Positions 35,751 through 43,821 of a stretch of 64,000 bases of DNA are shown here, piece after piece; position 1 is the first letter of the stretch; each line of letters opens with the position of its first letter. Origin of the DNA: Nonlabens sp. (GTDB taxonomy: Bacteria > Bacteroidota > Bacteroidia > Flavobacteriales > Flavobacteriaceae); contig JAHDIQ010000006.1 of assembly GCA_020630715.1 (NCBI GenBank), positions 62,001-126,000 on the forward strand. The letters are read 5' to 3'. Position numbers and translations under genes: made by a program. The notes below the pieces were generated by a model. It did no database searches, was not told where the DNA came from, and worked only from the letters and a program-made list of their open reading frames with translations.

Positions 35751-37640
35751 ATGTCACAACAAGGAACCATTAACGTAGCGGTAGAGAATATTTTCCCGCT
35801 GATTAAGAAGTTTTTATACAGCGATCACGAGATTTTCTTACGTGAGCTGATTTCAAATGCAACAGATGCAACGCTTAAACTAAAACACCTAGCACGTATA
35901 GGTGAAGCTAGCGTAGAATTAGGAGATCAAAAAATTGAGATTAAGATTAATAAGGAAGCAAAAACGCTCCATATCATTGATCAAGGTCTAGGAATGACAG
36001 AAGATGAGGTGCAAAAGTACATCAACGAGGTTGCCTTTTCTGGAGCCGAGGAGTTTTTAGAAAAATACAAGGACACGGCACAGGATAGTGGGATCATAGG
36101 ACATTTTGGTCTAGGATTCTACAGTGCTTTTATGGTGGCAGATAAAGTAGAGATTCTTACTAAGTCCTTTAAAGATGAGCCAGCAGTTCACTGGACTTGT
36201 GATGGGTCACCTAATTATACCATTGAGCCGGCAGATAAGAAAGAATTTGGTACAGAGATTATCCTGCACATTAGTGAAGACGAGACAGAATTCTTAGAGG
36301 AATCTAGAATACGTGAGTTGCTTACTAAGTACAATAAATTCATGCCAGTGCCTATTAAATTTGGTACTCGTACTGAGACTTTACCTAAACCAGAAGATGC
36401 TAAGGAAGATGATCCAGCACCTACTCAAGAAGTAGATGATATCATAAATAATCCTACTCCAGCATGGACTAAACAACCAGCAGATCTTGAGGATAAGGAT
36501 TACAAAGATTTCTACCGCGAGTTGTATCCTATGCAATTTGAGGAGCCGTTATTTAATATCCATTTGAATGTAGATTATCCATTTAACCTTACGGGAATCT
36601 TGTATTTCCCTAAGATGACACAAGATTTGAATGTACAAAAGGATCGCATCCAGTTGTATCAGAACCAAGTGTTTGTAACAGATAATGTAGAAGGCATCGT
36701 GCCAGAATTCCTAACGATGTTACGTGGTGTGATTGACAGTCCAGATATTCCATTAAATGTTTCTAGGTCTTATTTACAGGCAGATGGTGCGGTAAAGAAA
36801 ATCTCTAGTTACATCACTCGTAAAGTAGCAGATAAGTTAAAATCATTATTTAATGATGATCGTAAAGCTTTTGAAGAAAAGTGGAATGATATCAAAATTG
36901 TGATTGAATACGGAATGTTAAGCGAGGAGAAATTCTTTGAAAAAGCAGATAAGTTTACCTTATATCCTACCGTAGATAATGAATACTTTATCTGGGATGA
37001 ATTAATGGATAAGATTAAGCCTGCTCAAACAGATAAGGACGATAAGACGGTAATTCTATATGCTAGTAATAAAGATGAGCAACATTCTTACATCACCGCT
37101 GCAAAAGCAAAAGGATATGAAGTGTTATTGCTAGATTCTCCTATTGTATCACATTTAATGCAAAAGCTGGAGACAAGTAAGGAAAACATCACATTTGCTA
37201 GGGTAGATGCAGATCATGTAGATAACCTTATTAAGAAAGATGAAGATCAGATTTCTAAATTAAGCGATGAAGAAAAAGAATCTTTAAAAGAAATTGTAAC
37301 CACAACCATTGCAGATTCTAATTACACAGTTCAAGTAGAGGCAATGAGTAGTGATGCCACACCATTTATGATCACGCAACCAGAATTTATGCGACGTATG
37401 AAGGAAATGCAAGCAACTGGTGGTGGTGGAATGATGGGCTTTGGTAACATGCCAGATATGTACAATCTAGTGGTGAATGCAAATCATGAGTTAGTACAAG
37501 AAATATTCAATACAAAAACGGCTAAGAAAAAGGAGCGATTGATCAAACAATCTGTTGATTTAGCAAAGCTATCTCAAGGACTTTTGAAAGGTGAAGCACT
37601 TACAGAATTTGTAAATAGAAGTTATGAGTTAATCAAATAA
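35751..37640 (+). CDS. htpG: Chaperone HtpG (Hsp90)
   Basis: 629 residues. N-terminal ATPase: LIKKFLYSDHEIFLRELISNATDA, IIDQGLGMTEDEV and GHFGLGFYSAFMVADKVE. The middle domain has LYFPKMTQDLNVQKDRIQLYQNQVFVTDN and LNVSRSYLQ. The client-binding C-terminal domain is Met-rich (FMRRMKEMQATGGGGMMGFGNMPDMYN). A perfect copy of the iterated palindrome lies 24 bp before the ATG, and would form a hairpin in the leader. A strong terminator follows. Confidence 0.97.
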   Translation: MSQQGTINVAVENIFPLIKKFLYSDHEIFLRELISNATDATLKLKHLARIGEASVELGDQKIEIKINKEAKTLHIIDQGLGMTEDEVQKYINEVAFSGAEEFLEKYKDTAQDSGIIGHFGLGFYSAFMVADKVEILTKSFKDEPAVHWTCDGSPNYTIEPADKKEFGTEIILHISEDETEFLEESRIRELLTKYNKFMPVPIKFGTRTETLPKPEDAKEDDPAPTQEVDDIINNPTPAWTKQPADLEDKDYKDFYRELYPMQFEEPLFNIHLNVDYPFNLTGILYFPKMTQDLNVQKDRIQLYQNQVFVTDNVEGIVPEFLTMLRGVIDSPDIPLNVSRSYLQADGAVKKISSYITRKVADKLKSLFNDDRKAFEEKWNDIKIVIEYGMLSEEKFFEKADKFTLYPTVDNEYFIWDELMDKIKPAQTDKDDKTVILYASNKDEQHSYITAAKAKGYEVLLLDSPIVSHLMQKLETSKENITFARVDADHVDNLIKKDEDQISKLSDEEKESLKEIVTTTIADSNYTVQVEAMSSDATPFMITQPEFMRRMKEMQATGGGGMMGFGNMPDMYNLVVNANHELVQEIFNTKTAKKKERLIKQSVDLAKLSQGLLKGEALTEFVNRSYELIK

Positions 37641-37659
37641 CTAATTGTTTTTAATGTTT

Positions 37660-37697
37660 AAATAGCCATAAGACATTCTTATGGCTATTTTTTTTTC
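37660..37697 (+). terminator. Terminator of htpG
   Basis: AAATAGCCATAAG-ACATT-CTTATGGCTATTT, perfect 13-bp arms followed by a run of nine or more T. Confidence 0.95.
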
Positions 37698-38048
37698 CTG
37701 TTTATGAATGTCTAGGATGAAAAAATCAAACATTTCAGCAGATTAATACGTAATTCAGCGTTTTAACACTAAATTAACAAATCTTTTTTATCTGTTGATA
37801 TCAAAGGATTTTTTGATTTAAAATTGTGGTTTTAGTGACTGTTTTAATTTTTGGACACTTGGATTTTCGATAAAATGCATTCTATCTTTACCACATCTAA
37901 ATAGCAGGATGCTCATCTGCAATACTTAGATATTGACAGAACTCCCTAATTACTGTCATAATTAACCCTTAGAAAAATAAGAACTGAAGTTCTTTGAATT
38001 AACATTTTGTAAGAATGTTAGTTCATGCTCACGAAGTTGTGTTTTTAT

Positions 38049-38061
38049 TAATTCTAAATAT
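38049..38061 (+). promoter_or_regulatory. Curlin leader motif, copy 1 (TAATTCTAAATAT)
   Basis: 13-bp word ending 6 nt before the ATG of curlin 1. The same word at the same distance precedes curlin 2, and at 7 nt precedes curlin 3. It probably marks the translation start region, since no Shine-Dalgarno is present. Confidence 0.6.
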
Positions 38062-38067
38062 CTAATT

Positions 38068-39351
38068 ATGAAAAAAGTAATTTTAAGTGCGCTCGCACTT
38101 TCTACTGGTAGTTTTGCATTTGCACAAACACCACAAACAATCGTCAATCCAGGACAACAAGTAAGTCCTGTTGTTCCTACCGCTGTAGTAGGAGGAAACT
38201 ACTCAAACATTGATCAGAAAGGTCAAGGTAGTGATGCACTAGTACAACAACAAGGTACTTCTAACATTTCATTTATTGAGCAAACAGGAACTAATGCCGC
38301 AAATCGCAACAGTGTAGATGTTTTACAATGGGGAAATGTACAACCAGCTATTAGCGGTCAATTAAATTATTCTGATATCAAGCAAGATGGTGAAGGGAAT
38401 ACTTTTACAGTAGCACAGCAAGGAGACTATAATGAGGTTTTTGGTACTAGTACAGGTACAGATAACACCGCATTAGTAATGCAAGGAGCTACTGCACCGC
38501 AACAAGGAGAAGCAAATTTATCACTTGTAGATCAGGATGGTAGAGAAAACAACGCCGAAGTTCAACAACGTTATGATAATAATGATGCTTCTATTGTGCA
38601 ACGTAACGATGTAGCAACTGGTGTAGGGAACAGTTCTTATCAAGAGCAAATTGCTAACCCAAACATGAGTTCTGGTCATACCGCAATAGGTGCACAGTAC
38701 GGTGACGGAAATGCTTTAGTACAAGAACAAAGAGGACTTGCCGGACTTGCTGGAGATGGTAACTATGCTGAGGCTAGTCAAGGTGATGTAGGGACAGACG
38801 CTACAAGAGCTTATGCAAGACAATTGCAAACAGGAGAAAGAAATGAAGCTTATGCTACTCAATATGGAATGGACAATGAGTTGTTTCAAGAGCAGTTAGG
38901 TACTGATAATACAGCAGTAGGTCTTCAAAACACATTACCTACAAATGGTGGTGGAAATCTTCTAGAGCAGTATCAGGATGGTTCTGGTAACTATTCAGAA
39001 GCTGATCAAAACGGTAATAACAACGAGGCATTCCAAGAGCAAAGAGGAATGGATAATACATCTCTAATTACACAGCGTCAAGGTCAAGTAGCTGGTAATG
39101 TAGCTATTGCTTTACAAGAAGGTTCAAATCATGATTCTGTAATTCACCAGAAAACAAACGGAAACCTTGCAGAAGTAGATCAAACAGGAAATGGTCAAAT
39201 GAGTGTGATCACACAAAATTTCCCACAAGGAAATGGTGCGTCACCAGCAGGAACTGGTCAGAATACAGCAACAGTAGTTCAAAGAAATGCTAATATTTCT
39301 TTAAGCGTGAGACAAGCACAAAGAGCTAGACAAGTAAGAACTAGATTCTAA
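38068..39351 (+). CDS. Curlin-repeat major subunit 1 (CsgA-like)
   Basis: 427 residues with signal peptide ending SFAFAQ. The mature protein is built of curlin-type repeats with spaced Gln, Gly and Asn (SNIDQKGQGSDALVQQQG, NYAEASQGD, NEAFQEQRGMDN, LAEVDQTGNGQMSVITQN). These form the rungs of functional amyloid fibres in CsgA and CsgB. It is nearly three times the size of E. coli CsgA (151 residues). It starts the cluster that encodes CsgE, CsgF and CsgG. A hairpin terminator lies right after its stop, so it may be transcribed far more than the genes behind it. Confidence 0.9.
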   Translation: MKKVILSALALSTGSFAFAQTPQTIVNPGQQVSPVVPTAVVGGNYSNIDQKGQGSDALVQQQGTSNISFIEQTGTNAANRNSVDVLQWGNVQPAISGQLNYSDIKQDGEGNTFTVAQQGDYNEVFGTSTGTDNTALVMQGATAPQQGEANLSLVDQDGRENNAEVQQRYDNNDASIVQRNDVATGVGNSSYQEQIANPNMSSGHTAIGAQYGDGNALVQEQRGLAGLAGDGNYAEASQGDVGTDATRAYARQLQTGERNEAYATQYGMDNELFQEQLGTDNTAVGLQNTLPTNGGGNLLEQYQDGSGNYSEADQNGNNNEAFQEQRGMDNTSLITQRQGQVAGNVAIALQEGSNHDSVIHQKTNGNLAEVDQTGNGQMSVITQNFPQGNGASPAGTGQNTATVVQRNANISLSVRQAQRARQVRTRF

Positions 39352-39359
39352 AAAACATT

Positions 39360-39396
39360 AACTCAAGCAGGTTTAGGGATTTGCTTGAGTTTTTTA
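39360..39396 (+). terminator. Hairpin with TTTAGGG loop after curlin 1
   Basis: AACTCAAGCA ... TGCTTGAGTT, 10-bp arms with a loop containing TTTAGGG, followed by TTTTTT. It is probably a partial terminator inside the curlin cluster; its loop word recurs in the hairpins at 40704 and 46962. Confidence 0.85.
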
Positions 39397-39397
39397 T

Positions 39398-39410
39398 TAA
39401 TTCTAAATAT
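39398..39410 (+). promoter_or_regulatory. Curlin leader motif, copy 2 (TAATTCTAAATAT)
   Basis: Ends 6 nt before the ATG of curlin 2, directly behind the hairpin of curlin 1. Confidence 0.6.
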
Positions 39411-39416
39411 TTAATC

Positions 39417-40697
39417 ATGAAAAGAGTAATCTTAAGTGCAGCAGCACTTGCATTTGGTAGTTTTGCGCTAGCGCAAACGCCACAAACAATCGCCAGTCCA
39501 GGACAACAGGTTAGTACGGTAAATCCTGCAGCGGTAGTAGGAGGAAACGCATCTACAATTGATCAAAAAGGTCAAGGTAGTGATGCCTTAGTACAACAAC
39601 AAGGTACTTCTAACATTTCATTTATTGAGCAAACAGGAACTAACGCTTCAAACCGTAATAGTGTTGATGTGCTACAATGGGGAAATGTACAACCATCTAT
39701 TAGTGGTCGATTAAACTATTCTGACATCAAACAAAATGGTGAAGGAAATGGTTACACAGTCGTTCAACAAGGTGATTTTAATGAGAACTTTGGTACTCAA
39801 GTAGGTGTGGATAACACAGCTTACGTACAACAAGGTGCTAATACTCCACAACAAGCAGAATCTAACCTAGCGATCGTAGATCAGGATGGTTTAGGAAATG
39901 ATGCAGAAGTACAACAACGTTATGATAACAACGAATCTTCTATTTTACAACGCAATGATGTTGCTACTGGAGTAGGAAACCGTTCTTATCAAGAGCAAAT
40001 CGCAGATCCTAACATGTCATCAGGTCATGTTGCCATAGGTACGCAATATGGTGATGGTAACACATTAGTTCAAATGCAACAAGGTGGACCACTAGGTACA
40101 GGTGCTGGAAATTATGCAGAATCTAATCAAGGTGATGCGGCAGATGCAGCAACTAACGCTTTTGCTCAACAAGTACAGCAAGGTGATTTAAATGAAGCTT
40201 ATGCTTCTCAAAAAGGAACTGATAACACAATTTTCCAAGAGCAAGCAGGAACTTCTAACATAGCTGTAGCTTCACAAGCAGATAACCCAACAGGTGGATC
40301 TAATATGTATGCAGAGCAGTACCAAGAAGGTACTATGAATGAAGCTCGTTCTAAGCAAAATGGAGCAAATAACGAATCTTACCAAGAACAATATGGATTG
40401 AGTAACTTCTCTACTGTAGAGCAGCGTGGTGGTGTAAACCCTGCAGATGCAAATGTTGCAATATCCATTCAAGATGGAACAATGAACTTTAGTTCAATAG
40501 AACAAAAGGCAAGAGGAAATCAAGCAATGGTAGATCAAACAGGAAACGGTCAAATGAGTGTTATTACTCAAAACATTGGTTCTAGTTCTGCACCTAATGG
40601 TAATGGTTTCAACACAGCAACTGTTATACAAAGAAATGCAAATGTTTCTTTAACTCCACAGACTCAAAGAGCTGCGGCAACTAGAAGACACTTCTAA
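39417..40697 (+). CDS. Curlin-repeat major subunit 2 (CsgA-like)
   Basis: 426 residues. I place the start at the ATG at 39417, which gives the signal peptide KRVILSAAALAFGSFALAQ like its neighbours; an upstream TTG lies inside the preceding terminator. Same repeat design as curlin 1. The stretch around residues 45-110 (TIDQKGQGSDALVQQQG, FIEQTGTNASNRNSV, VLQWGNVQPSI) is nearly identical to curlin 1 in both protein and DNA, while the middle differs. The C-terminal VDQTGNGQMSVITQN ... NTATVIQRNANVSL is also conserved. Confidence 0.9.
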   Translation: MKRVILSAAALAFGSFALAQTPQTIASPGQQVSTVNPAAVVGGNASTIDQKGQGSDALVQQQGTSNISFIEQTGTNASNRNSVDVLQWGNVQPSISGRLNYSDIKQNGEGNGYTVVQQGDFNENFGTQVGVDNTAYVQQGANTPQQAESNLAIVDQDGLGNDAEVQQRYDNNESSILQRNDVATGVGNRSYQEQIADPNMSSGHVAIGTQYGDGNTLVQMQQGGPLGTGAGNYAESNQGDAADAATNAFAQQVQQGDLNEAYASQKGTDNTIFQEQAGTSNIAVASQADNPTGGSNMYAEQYQEGTMNEARSKQNGANNESYQEQYGLSNFSTVEQRGGVNPADANVAISIQDGTMNFSSIEQKARGNQAMVDQTGNGQMSVITQNIGSSSAPNGNGFNTATVIQRNANVSLTPQTQRAAATRRHF

Positions 40698-40703
40698 AAA
40701 ATC

Positions 40704-40742
40704 AATACATCGTTAGGGCGATTTATTGTATTAATAATTTTT
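40704..40742 (+). terminator. Imperfect hairpin with TTAGGG loop after curlin 2
   Basis: AATACA-TCG-TTAGGG-CGA-(bulge)-TGTATT followed by AATAATTTTT. It is weaker than the hairpin after curlin 1 but shares the loop TTAGGG. Confidence 0.5.
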
Positions 40743-40777
40743 ACAATCAATGGATGATGATCCATTATCTATTGATT

Positions 40778-40790
40778 TAATTCTAAATAT
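40778..40790 (+). promoter_or_regulatory. Curlin leader motif, copy 3 (TAATTCTAAATAT)
   Basis: Ends 7 nt before the ATG of curlin 3. Between it and the curlin 2 hairpin is an extra imperfect inverted repeat (ATCAATGGAT ... ATCCATT...ATTGAT). Confidence 0.6.
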
Positions 40791-40797
40791 TTTAAAC

Positions 40798-42066
40798 ATG
40801 AAAAATTTAATTTTAAGCGTGTGTGCACTAGCAGCAGGAAGTTTTGCAGTAGCACAAACACCACAGGTAATTACAGCACCTGTACAACAATCATCTCCTA
40901 CAGCAGCAGCTACAGTAGGTGGAAACTACTCAAACATCGATCAAAAAGGTCAAGGAAGTGATGCCCTAGTTCAACAACAAGGTACTGCAAATGCATCTTT
41001 CATTGAGCAAACTGGTACAAATGCAGCTAATCGCAATAGTGTAGATGTATTACAATGGGGAAATGTTCAACCATCTATTAGTGGTCACTTAAACTATAGT
41101 GATATCAAACAAAATGGTGAAGGAAATAGCTTTACAGTTACACAACAAGGAGATTTGAATGAAGTTTTCGGTTCAAGTACTGGTATGGATAACACAGCCT
41201 TAGTTCAACAAGGAGCAGATTTACCACAACAAGCAGAAAGCAATTTAGCTTTAGTAGATCAAATGGGTACTTCAAATGATGCTGAAGTTCAACAACGATG
41301 GGATAATAATGAGTCTAGCATTTCTCAAGATAACTCTGGAGCAGCTACATCATTAGGAAACCGTTCTTATCAAGAGCAGTTAGCAAATCCTAATCAGTCT
41401 GCTGGTCATACTGCGATAGGTGTGCAGTACGGTGATGACAACTCATTGATTCAACTTCAAGAAGGTCCTGGATCAGGAAACTATGCAGAGGCTAATCAAG
41501 GAGATGGAACAACAGAAGCTACTGGTGCATTTGCACAGCAAGTACAGTTAGGTGAAGGAAATGAAGCTTACGCAGATCAAATGTTAGTAAATGATGTTTC
41601 TTTTCAAGAGCAAATAGGTACTGGTAACACTGCGGTAGTAGAGCAAAATACAGTAGGAGCTGCTTCTGGTGGTGACAACTATGTAGAGCAGTATCAAGAA
41701 GGTGCTGACAACTTTGCTAAAACTAGCCAAGCTGGAAACAACAATGAAGCTTATCAAGAGCAGTACCAAGATAGAAACTCTTCTACCATCATTCAGCGTA
41801 ATGGTCAGGTAGCTGGTAACCTTGCTACTTCAATTCAGGATGGTTTTGATAACAGCAGTATGGTAAGACAACGTGCTAATGGAAACATGTCTATGGTAGA
41901 TCAAACTGGAAATGGTCAGATGAGTGTGATCAACCAGAATCACCCATTAACTCCACCAGCAGGTGTACAAGGTCAGAATAACGCAACTGTTATTCAAAGA
42001 AATGCAAACGTCGCACTTACTCCACAAGTGAGAAGAGCAGCAGCAACAGTTAGACATAACTTCTAA
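40798..42066 (+). CDS. Curlin-repeat major subunit 3 (CsgA-like)
   Basis: 422 residues from the ATG at 40798 (signal peptide KNLILSVCALAAGSFAVAQ); an ATG 48 nt upstream lies before the leader motif and would not give a signal peptide. Repeat design and conserved N- and C-terminal blocks are as in curlins 1 and 2 (NIDQKGQGSDALVQQQG, GNGQMSVINQN, NATVIQRNANVAL). It ends in a C-terminal VRHNF. The three paralogues suggest either dosage or fibre variants with different middle repeats. Confidence 0.9.
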   Translation: MKNLILSVCALAAGSFAVAQTPQVITAPVQQSSPTAAATVGGNYSNIDQKGQGSDALVQQQGTANASFIEQTGTNAANRNSVDVLQWGNVQPSISGHLNYSDIKQNGEGNSFTVTQQGDLNEVFGSSTGMDNTALVQQGADLPQQAESNLALVDQMGTSNDAEVQQRWDNNESSISQDNSGAATSLGNRSYQEQLANPNQSAGHTAIGVQYGDDNSLIQLQEGPGSGNYAEANQGDGTTEATGAFAQQVQLGEGNEAYADQMLVNDVSFQEQIGTGNTAVVEQNTVGAASGGDNYVEQYQEGADNFAKTSQAGNNNEAYQEQYQDRNSSTIIQRNGQVAGNLATSIQDGFDNSSMVRQRANGNMSMVDQTGNGQMSVINQNHPLTPPAGVQGQNNATVIQRNANVALTPQVRRAAATVRHNF

Positions 42067-42080
42067 TTGAAACTTAATTT

Positions 42081-42115
42081 CAGGAAGCTTGATAATACAA
42101 GCTTCCTGATTTTTA
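42081..42115 (+). terminator. Hairpin after curlin 3
   Basis: CAGGAAGCTTG-ATAATA-CAAGCTTCCTG, perfect 11-bp arms, followed by ATTTTTA. It is probably a partial terminator separating abundant curlin mRNA from the csgE-F-G genes. Confidence 0.85.
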
Positions 42116-42126
42116 ATACCACTATT

Positions 42127-42636
42127 ATGAGAAAGTTAATTTACATTTTTATATTTTTTTCATTTTCTATTAATGCACAAACGTATGTGAATGAAGAAGT
42201 TGTGGTGAGAACGCCTGGATTAACAACGCAAAACTCACAGCTCAGTTTTGTGAATCAGCAGTTAATTCAACCTAGGACTTTACCACAATCTGCTAATACT
42301 CAGAACGCGGTGTTTATAGATCAAGTAGGGACTGGTAATGTAGCTAGTGCAGCAATCATTTCTAATGATAGTCAGATCGTCATATCTCAAGAAGGTGTTA
42401 ATAATAGATCACTTTTATTTTCAAACTCACAGCGCATCAGATTAAATGTAAATCAGTCAGGAATAAGTAATGATTTTCTCAACTATAGTTTAGGAAACTC
42501 TGTAAATCAAGAGATGGGAATTAATCAGCAAGGTAACTACAACACCACTATTAGTGTAGGAACTAATAGCAATGCACAGCGATTAAGAGTGAATCAGCAA
42601 GGAAATGGATCTTCAGTTTATGTACTTCATTTCTAG
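42127..42636 (+). CDS. Small curlin-repeat protein (possible CsgB-like minor subunit)
   Basis: 169 residues from the ATG at 42127, with signal peptide RKLIYIFIFFSFSINAQ; an upstream TTG start would run through the terminator hairpin. The mature part carries five or so degenerate curlin repeats (AVFIDQVGTGNVASAAI, QIVISQEGVNN, MGINQQGNYNTTISVG, LRVNQQGNGSSV). It is much smaller than curlins 1-3 and sits directly before csgE (no spacer). By size and place it could be the nucleator (CsgB role), but this is inference. Confidence 0.75.
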   Translation: MRKLIYIFIFFSFSINAQTYVNEEVVVRTPGLTTQNSQLSFVNQQLIQPRTLPQSANTQNAVFIDQVGTGNVASAAIISNDSQIVISQEGVNNRSLLFSNSQRIRLNVNQSGISNDFLNYSLGNSVNQEMGINQQGNYNTTISVGTNSNAQRLRVNQQGNGSSVYVLHF

Positions 42637-43374
42637 ATGGTAAGAACGATTCTTTATAGCATGATGTTTTTAGTTTTCGCTTTCGCGAAAGCGCAATCCA
42701 CATCATCATCATTTTACAATAAAGACATCAAGGCTGAAATATGGCTAGAACAAAAAGGGGAATTTGTAGAGGTCAAAGGAGTCGCCTCAAATTTTCTACA
42801 AGGTAATGCCGAAATAAGATATGAGCTTACCGTATTTAAAATAGACTCGTTAAAAAATACAAGTAAGAGTAGTCAAAAAGGTAGAGGAATTTTAAAAGCT
42901 AGAAACAAGGCGTTTATAGGAAATACTACCGTTAATTTAAAATATCCAGGTATTATTAGAATTATGCTTCTGGTTTATGATATCAATGATAAACTAGTAG
43001 GTAAGGACCTTAAAGAAATTGAAAAGGGAACACTTTTAATAAAAAAAGAAGATAAAAGAGATACATCGTATGAAGGAATCGCGATAACAGGAATTGTACT
43101 AGATAAAACCAGAACAAAACCAGCGAAAGACTTTTTTGATGATTTCTACATGAAATACAATCAATACAAATTAAACGGTAAGGAACCGGTAGTCATAAGA
43201 GAACAATTTGCTCAAGGTCGTAACTCCATGATTAAAATATTTGTAGGGACACAATTAATACATCAGTTCTTTGTAAATCCTAGATCTGATTATATGGAAT
43301 CAATGGTAGATCCATGTATTTATAAGGTATACCAGCACTTCCAACGCATAGAAAATACAATAACGCAACATTAA
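42637..43374 (+). CDS. csgE: CsgE-type curli assembly protein with extra N-terminal domain
   Basis: 245 residues with signal peptide (FLVFAFAKAQS). The C-terminal half (about 145-240) matches CsgE, the periplasmic cap of the CsgG secretion channel: EGIAITGIVLDKTRTKPAKDFFDDFY...IKIFVGTQLIHQFFVNPR. E. coli CsgE has only this part (about 129 residues). Residues about 28-125 form an additional beta-rich domain (EIWLEQKGEFVEVKGV...IRYELTVFKID...SSQKGRGIL...TTVNL) that resembles the curlin chaperone CsgH. The iterated palindrome at 42678 encodes AFAKA and so forms the signal peptidase site AKA|Q. Confidence 0.88.
   Translation: MVRTILYSMMFLVFAFAKAQSTSSSFYNKDIKAEIWLEQKGEFVEVKGVASNFLQGNAEIRYELTVFKIDSLKNTSKSSQKGRGILKARNKAFIGNTTVNLKYPGIIRIMLLVYDINDKLVGKDLKEIEKGTLLIKKEDKRDTSYEGIAITGIVLDKTRTKPAKDFFDDFYMKYNQYKLNGKEPVVIREQFAQGRNSMIKIFVGTQLIHQFFVNPRSDYMESMVDPCIYKVYQHFQRIENTITQH
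42678..42693. repeat. Iterated palindrome 11 (perfect), in csgE signal peptide
   Basis: CGCTTTCGCGAAAGCG; encodes AFAKA at the signal peptidase site. Confidence 0.97.
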
Positions 43375-43384
43375 AATTTAAACC

Positions 43385-43810
43385 ATGCTCACTAAAATCA
43401 CAACATTGCTCACGTTGTTATGTTTAACTGGAATGATGTCCAGTTTATCTGCTCAACAATTAGTTTACAGGCCTATTAATCCTGCTTTTGGCGGTGATAC
43501 CTTTAATTATCAATGGCTCATTCAAAGTGCCGAGGCACAAAATAGATTCACAGATCCAGCCGAAAATCAGGCACTAGATCAACAGTCAGAATTAGACAGC
43601 TTTGCCGAAGGTCTTAACAGACAATACTTAAGCCAGCTTTCTAGAATTATACTTGCAGGACAAGTAGATGTAGAAGGTGGTTTACAACCAGGTACTTTTA
43701 CAGTAGGTAATCTAGAATTAGAAGTTCTAGAATCCTTTGATGGGTTGATCGTTAATATTCTCAATACTAGCAACGGCGACCAGACACAGATCTTTGTTCC
43801 TAATAACTAG
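43385..43810 (+). CDS. csgF: Curli assembly protein CsgF
   Basis: 141 residues with signal peptide ending SLSAQ. The mature N-terminus QLVYRPINPAFGGDTFNYQWLIQSAEAQNRFTDP is the CsgF segment that inserts into the CsgG pore and forms its second constriction (NPxFGG and AQN are conserved). CsgF couples secretion to nucleation at the cell surface. It lies between csgE and csgG with 10 and 11 nt spacers. Confidence 0.93.
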   Translation: MLTKITTLLTLLCLTGMMSSLSAQQLVYRPINPAFGGDTFNYQWLIQSAEAQNRFTDPAENQALDQQSELDSFAEGLNRQYLSQLSRIILAGQVDVEGGLQPGTFTVGNLELEVLESFDGLIVNILNTSNGDQTQIFVPNN

Positions 43811-43821
43811 ATCTACAGGTC

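Larger units (their letters stand above)
37641..38067. other. Spacer between htpG and the first curlin gene
   Basis: Holds the htpG terminator (37660-37697), then about 370 bp of AT-rich sequence upstream of the curlin gene. A near -7 box TATCTTTA at 37883-37890, with TTGG 20 bp upstream at 37859-37862, is the best promoter candidate. It would give a leader of about 170 nt. Near the start codon is the leader word TAATTCTAAATAT shared by all curlin genes. Confidence 0.6.

Noticed and set aside
42067-42126. TTG start for the small curlin-repeat protein
   Set aside because: It lies before and within a terminator hairpin, and the ATG at 42127 begins a normal signal peptide.
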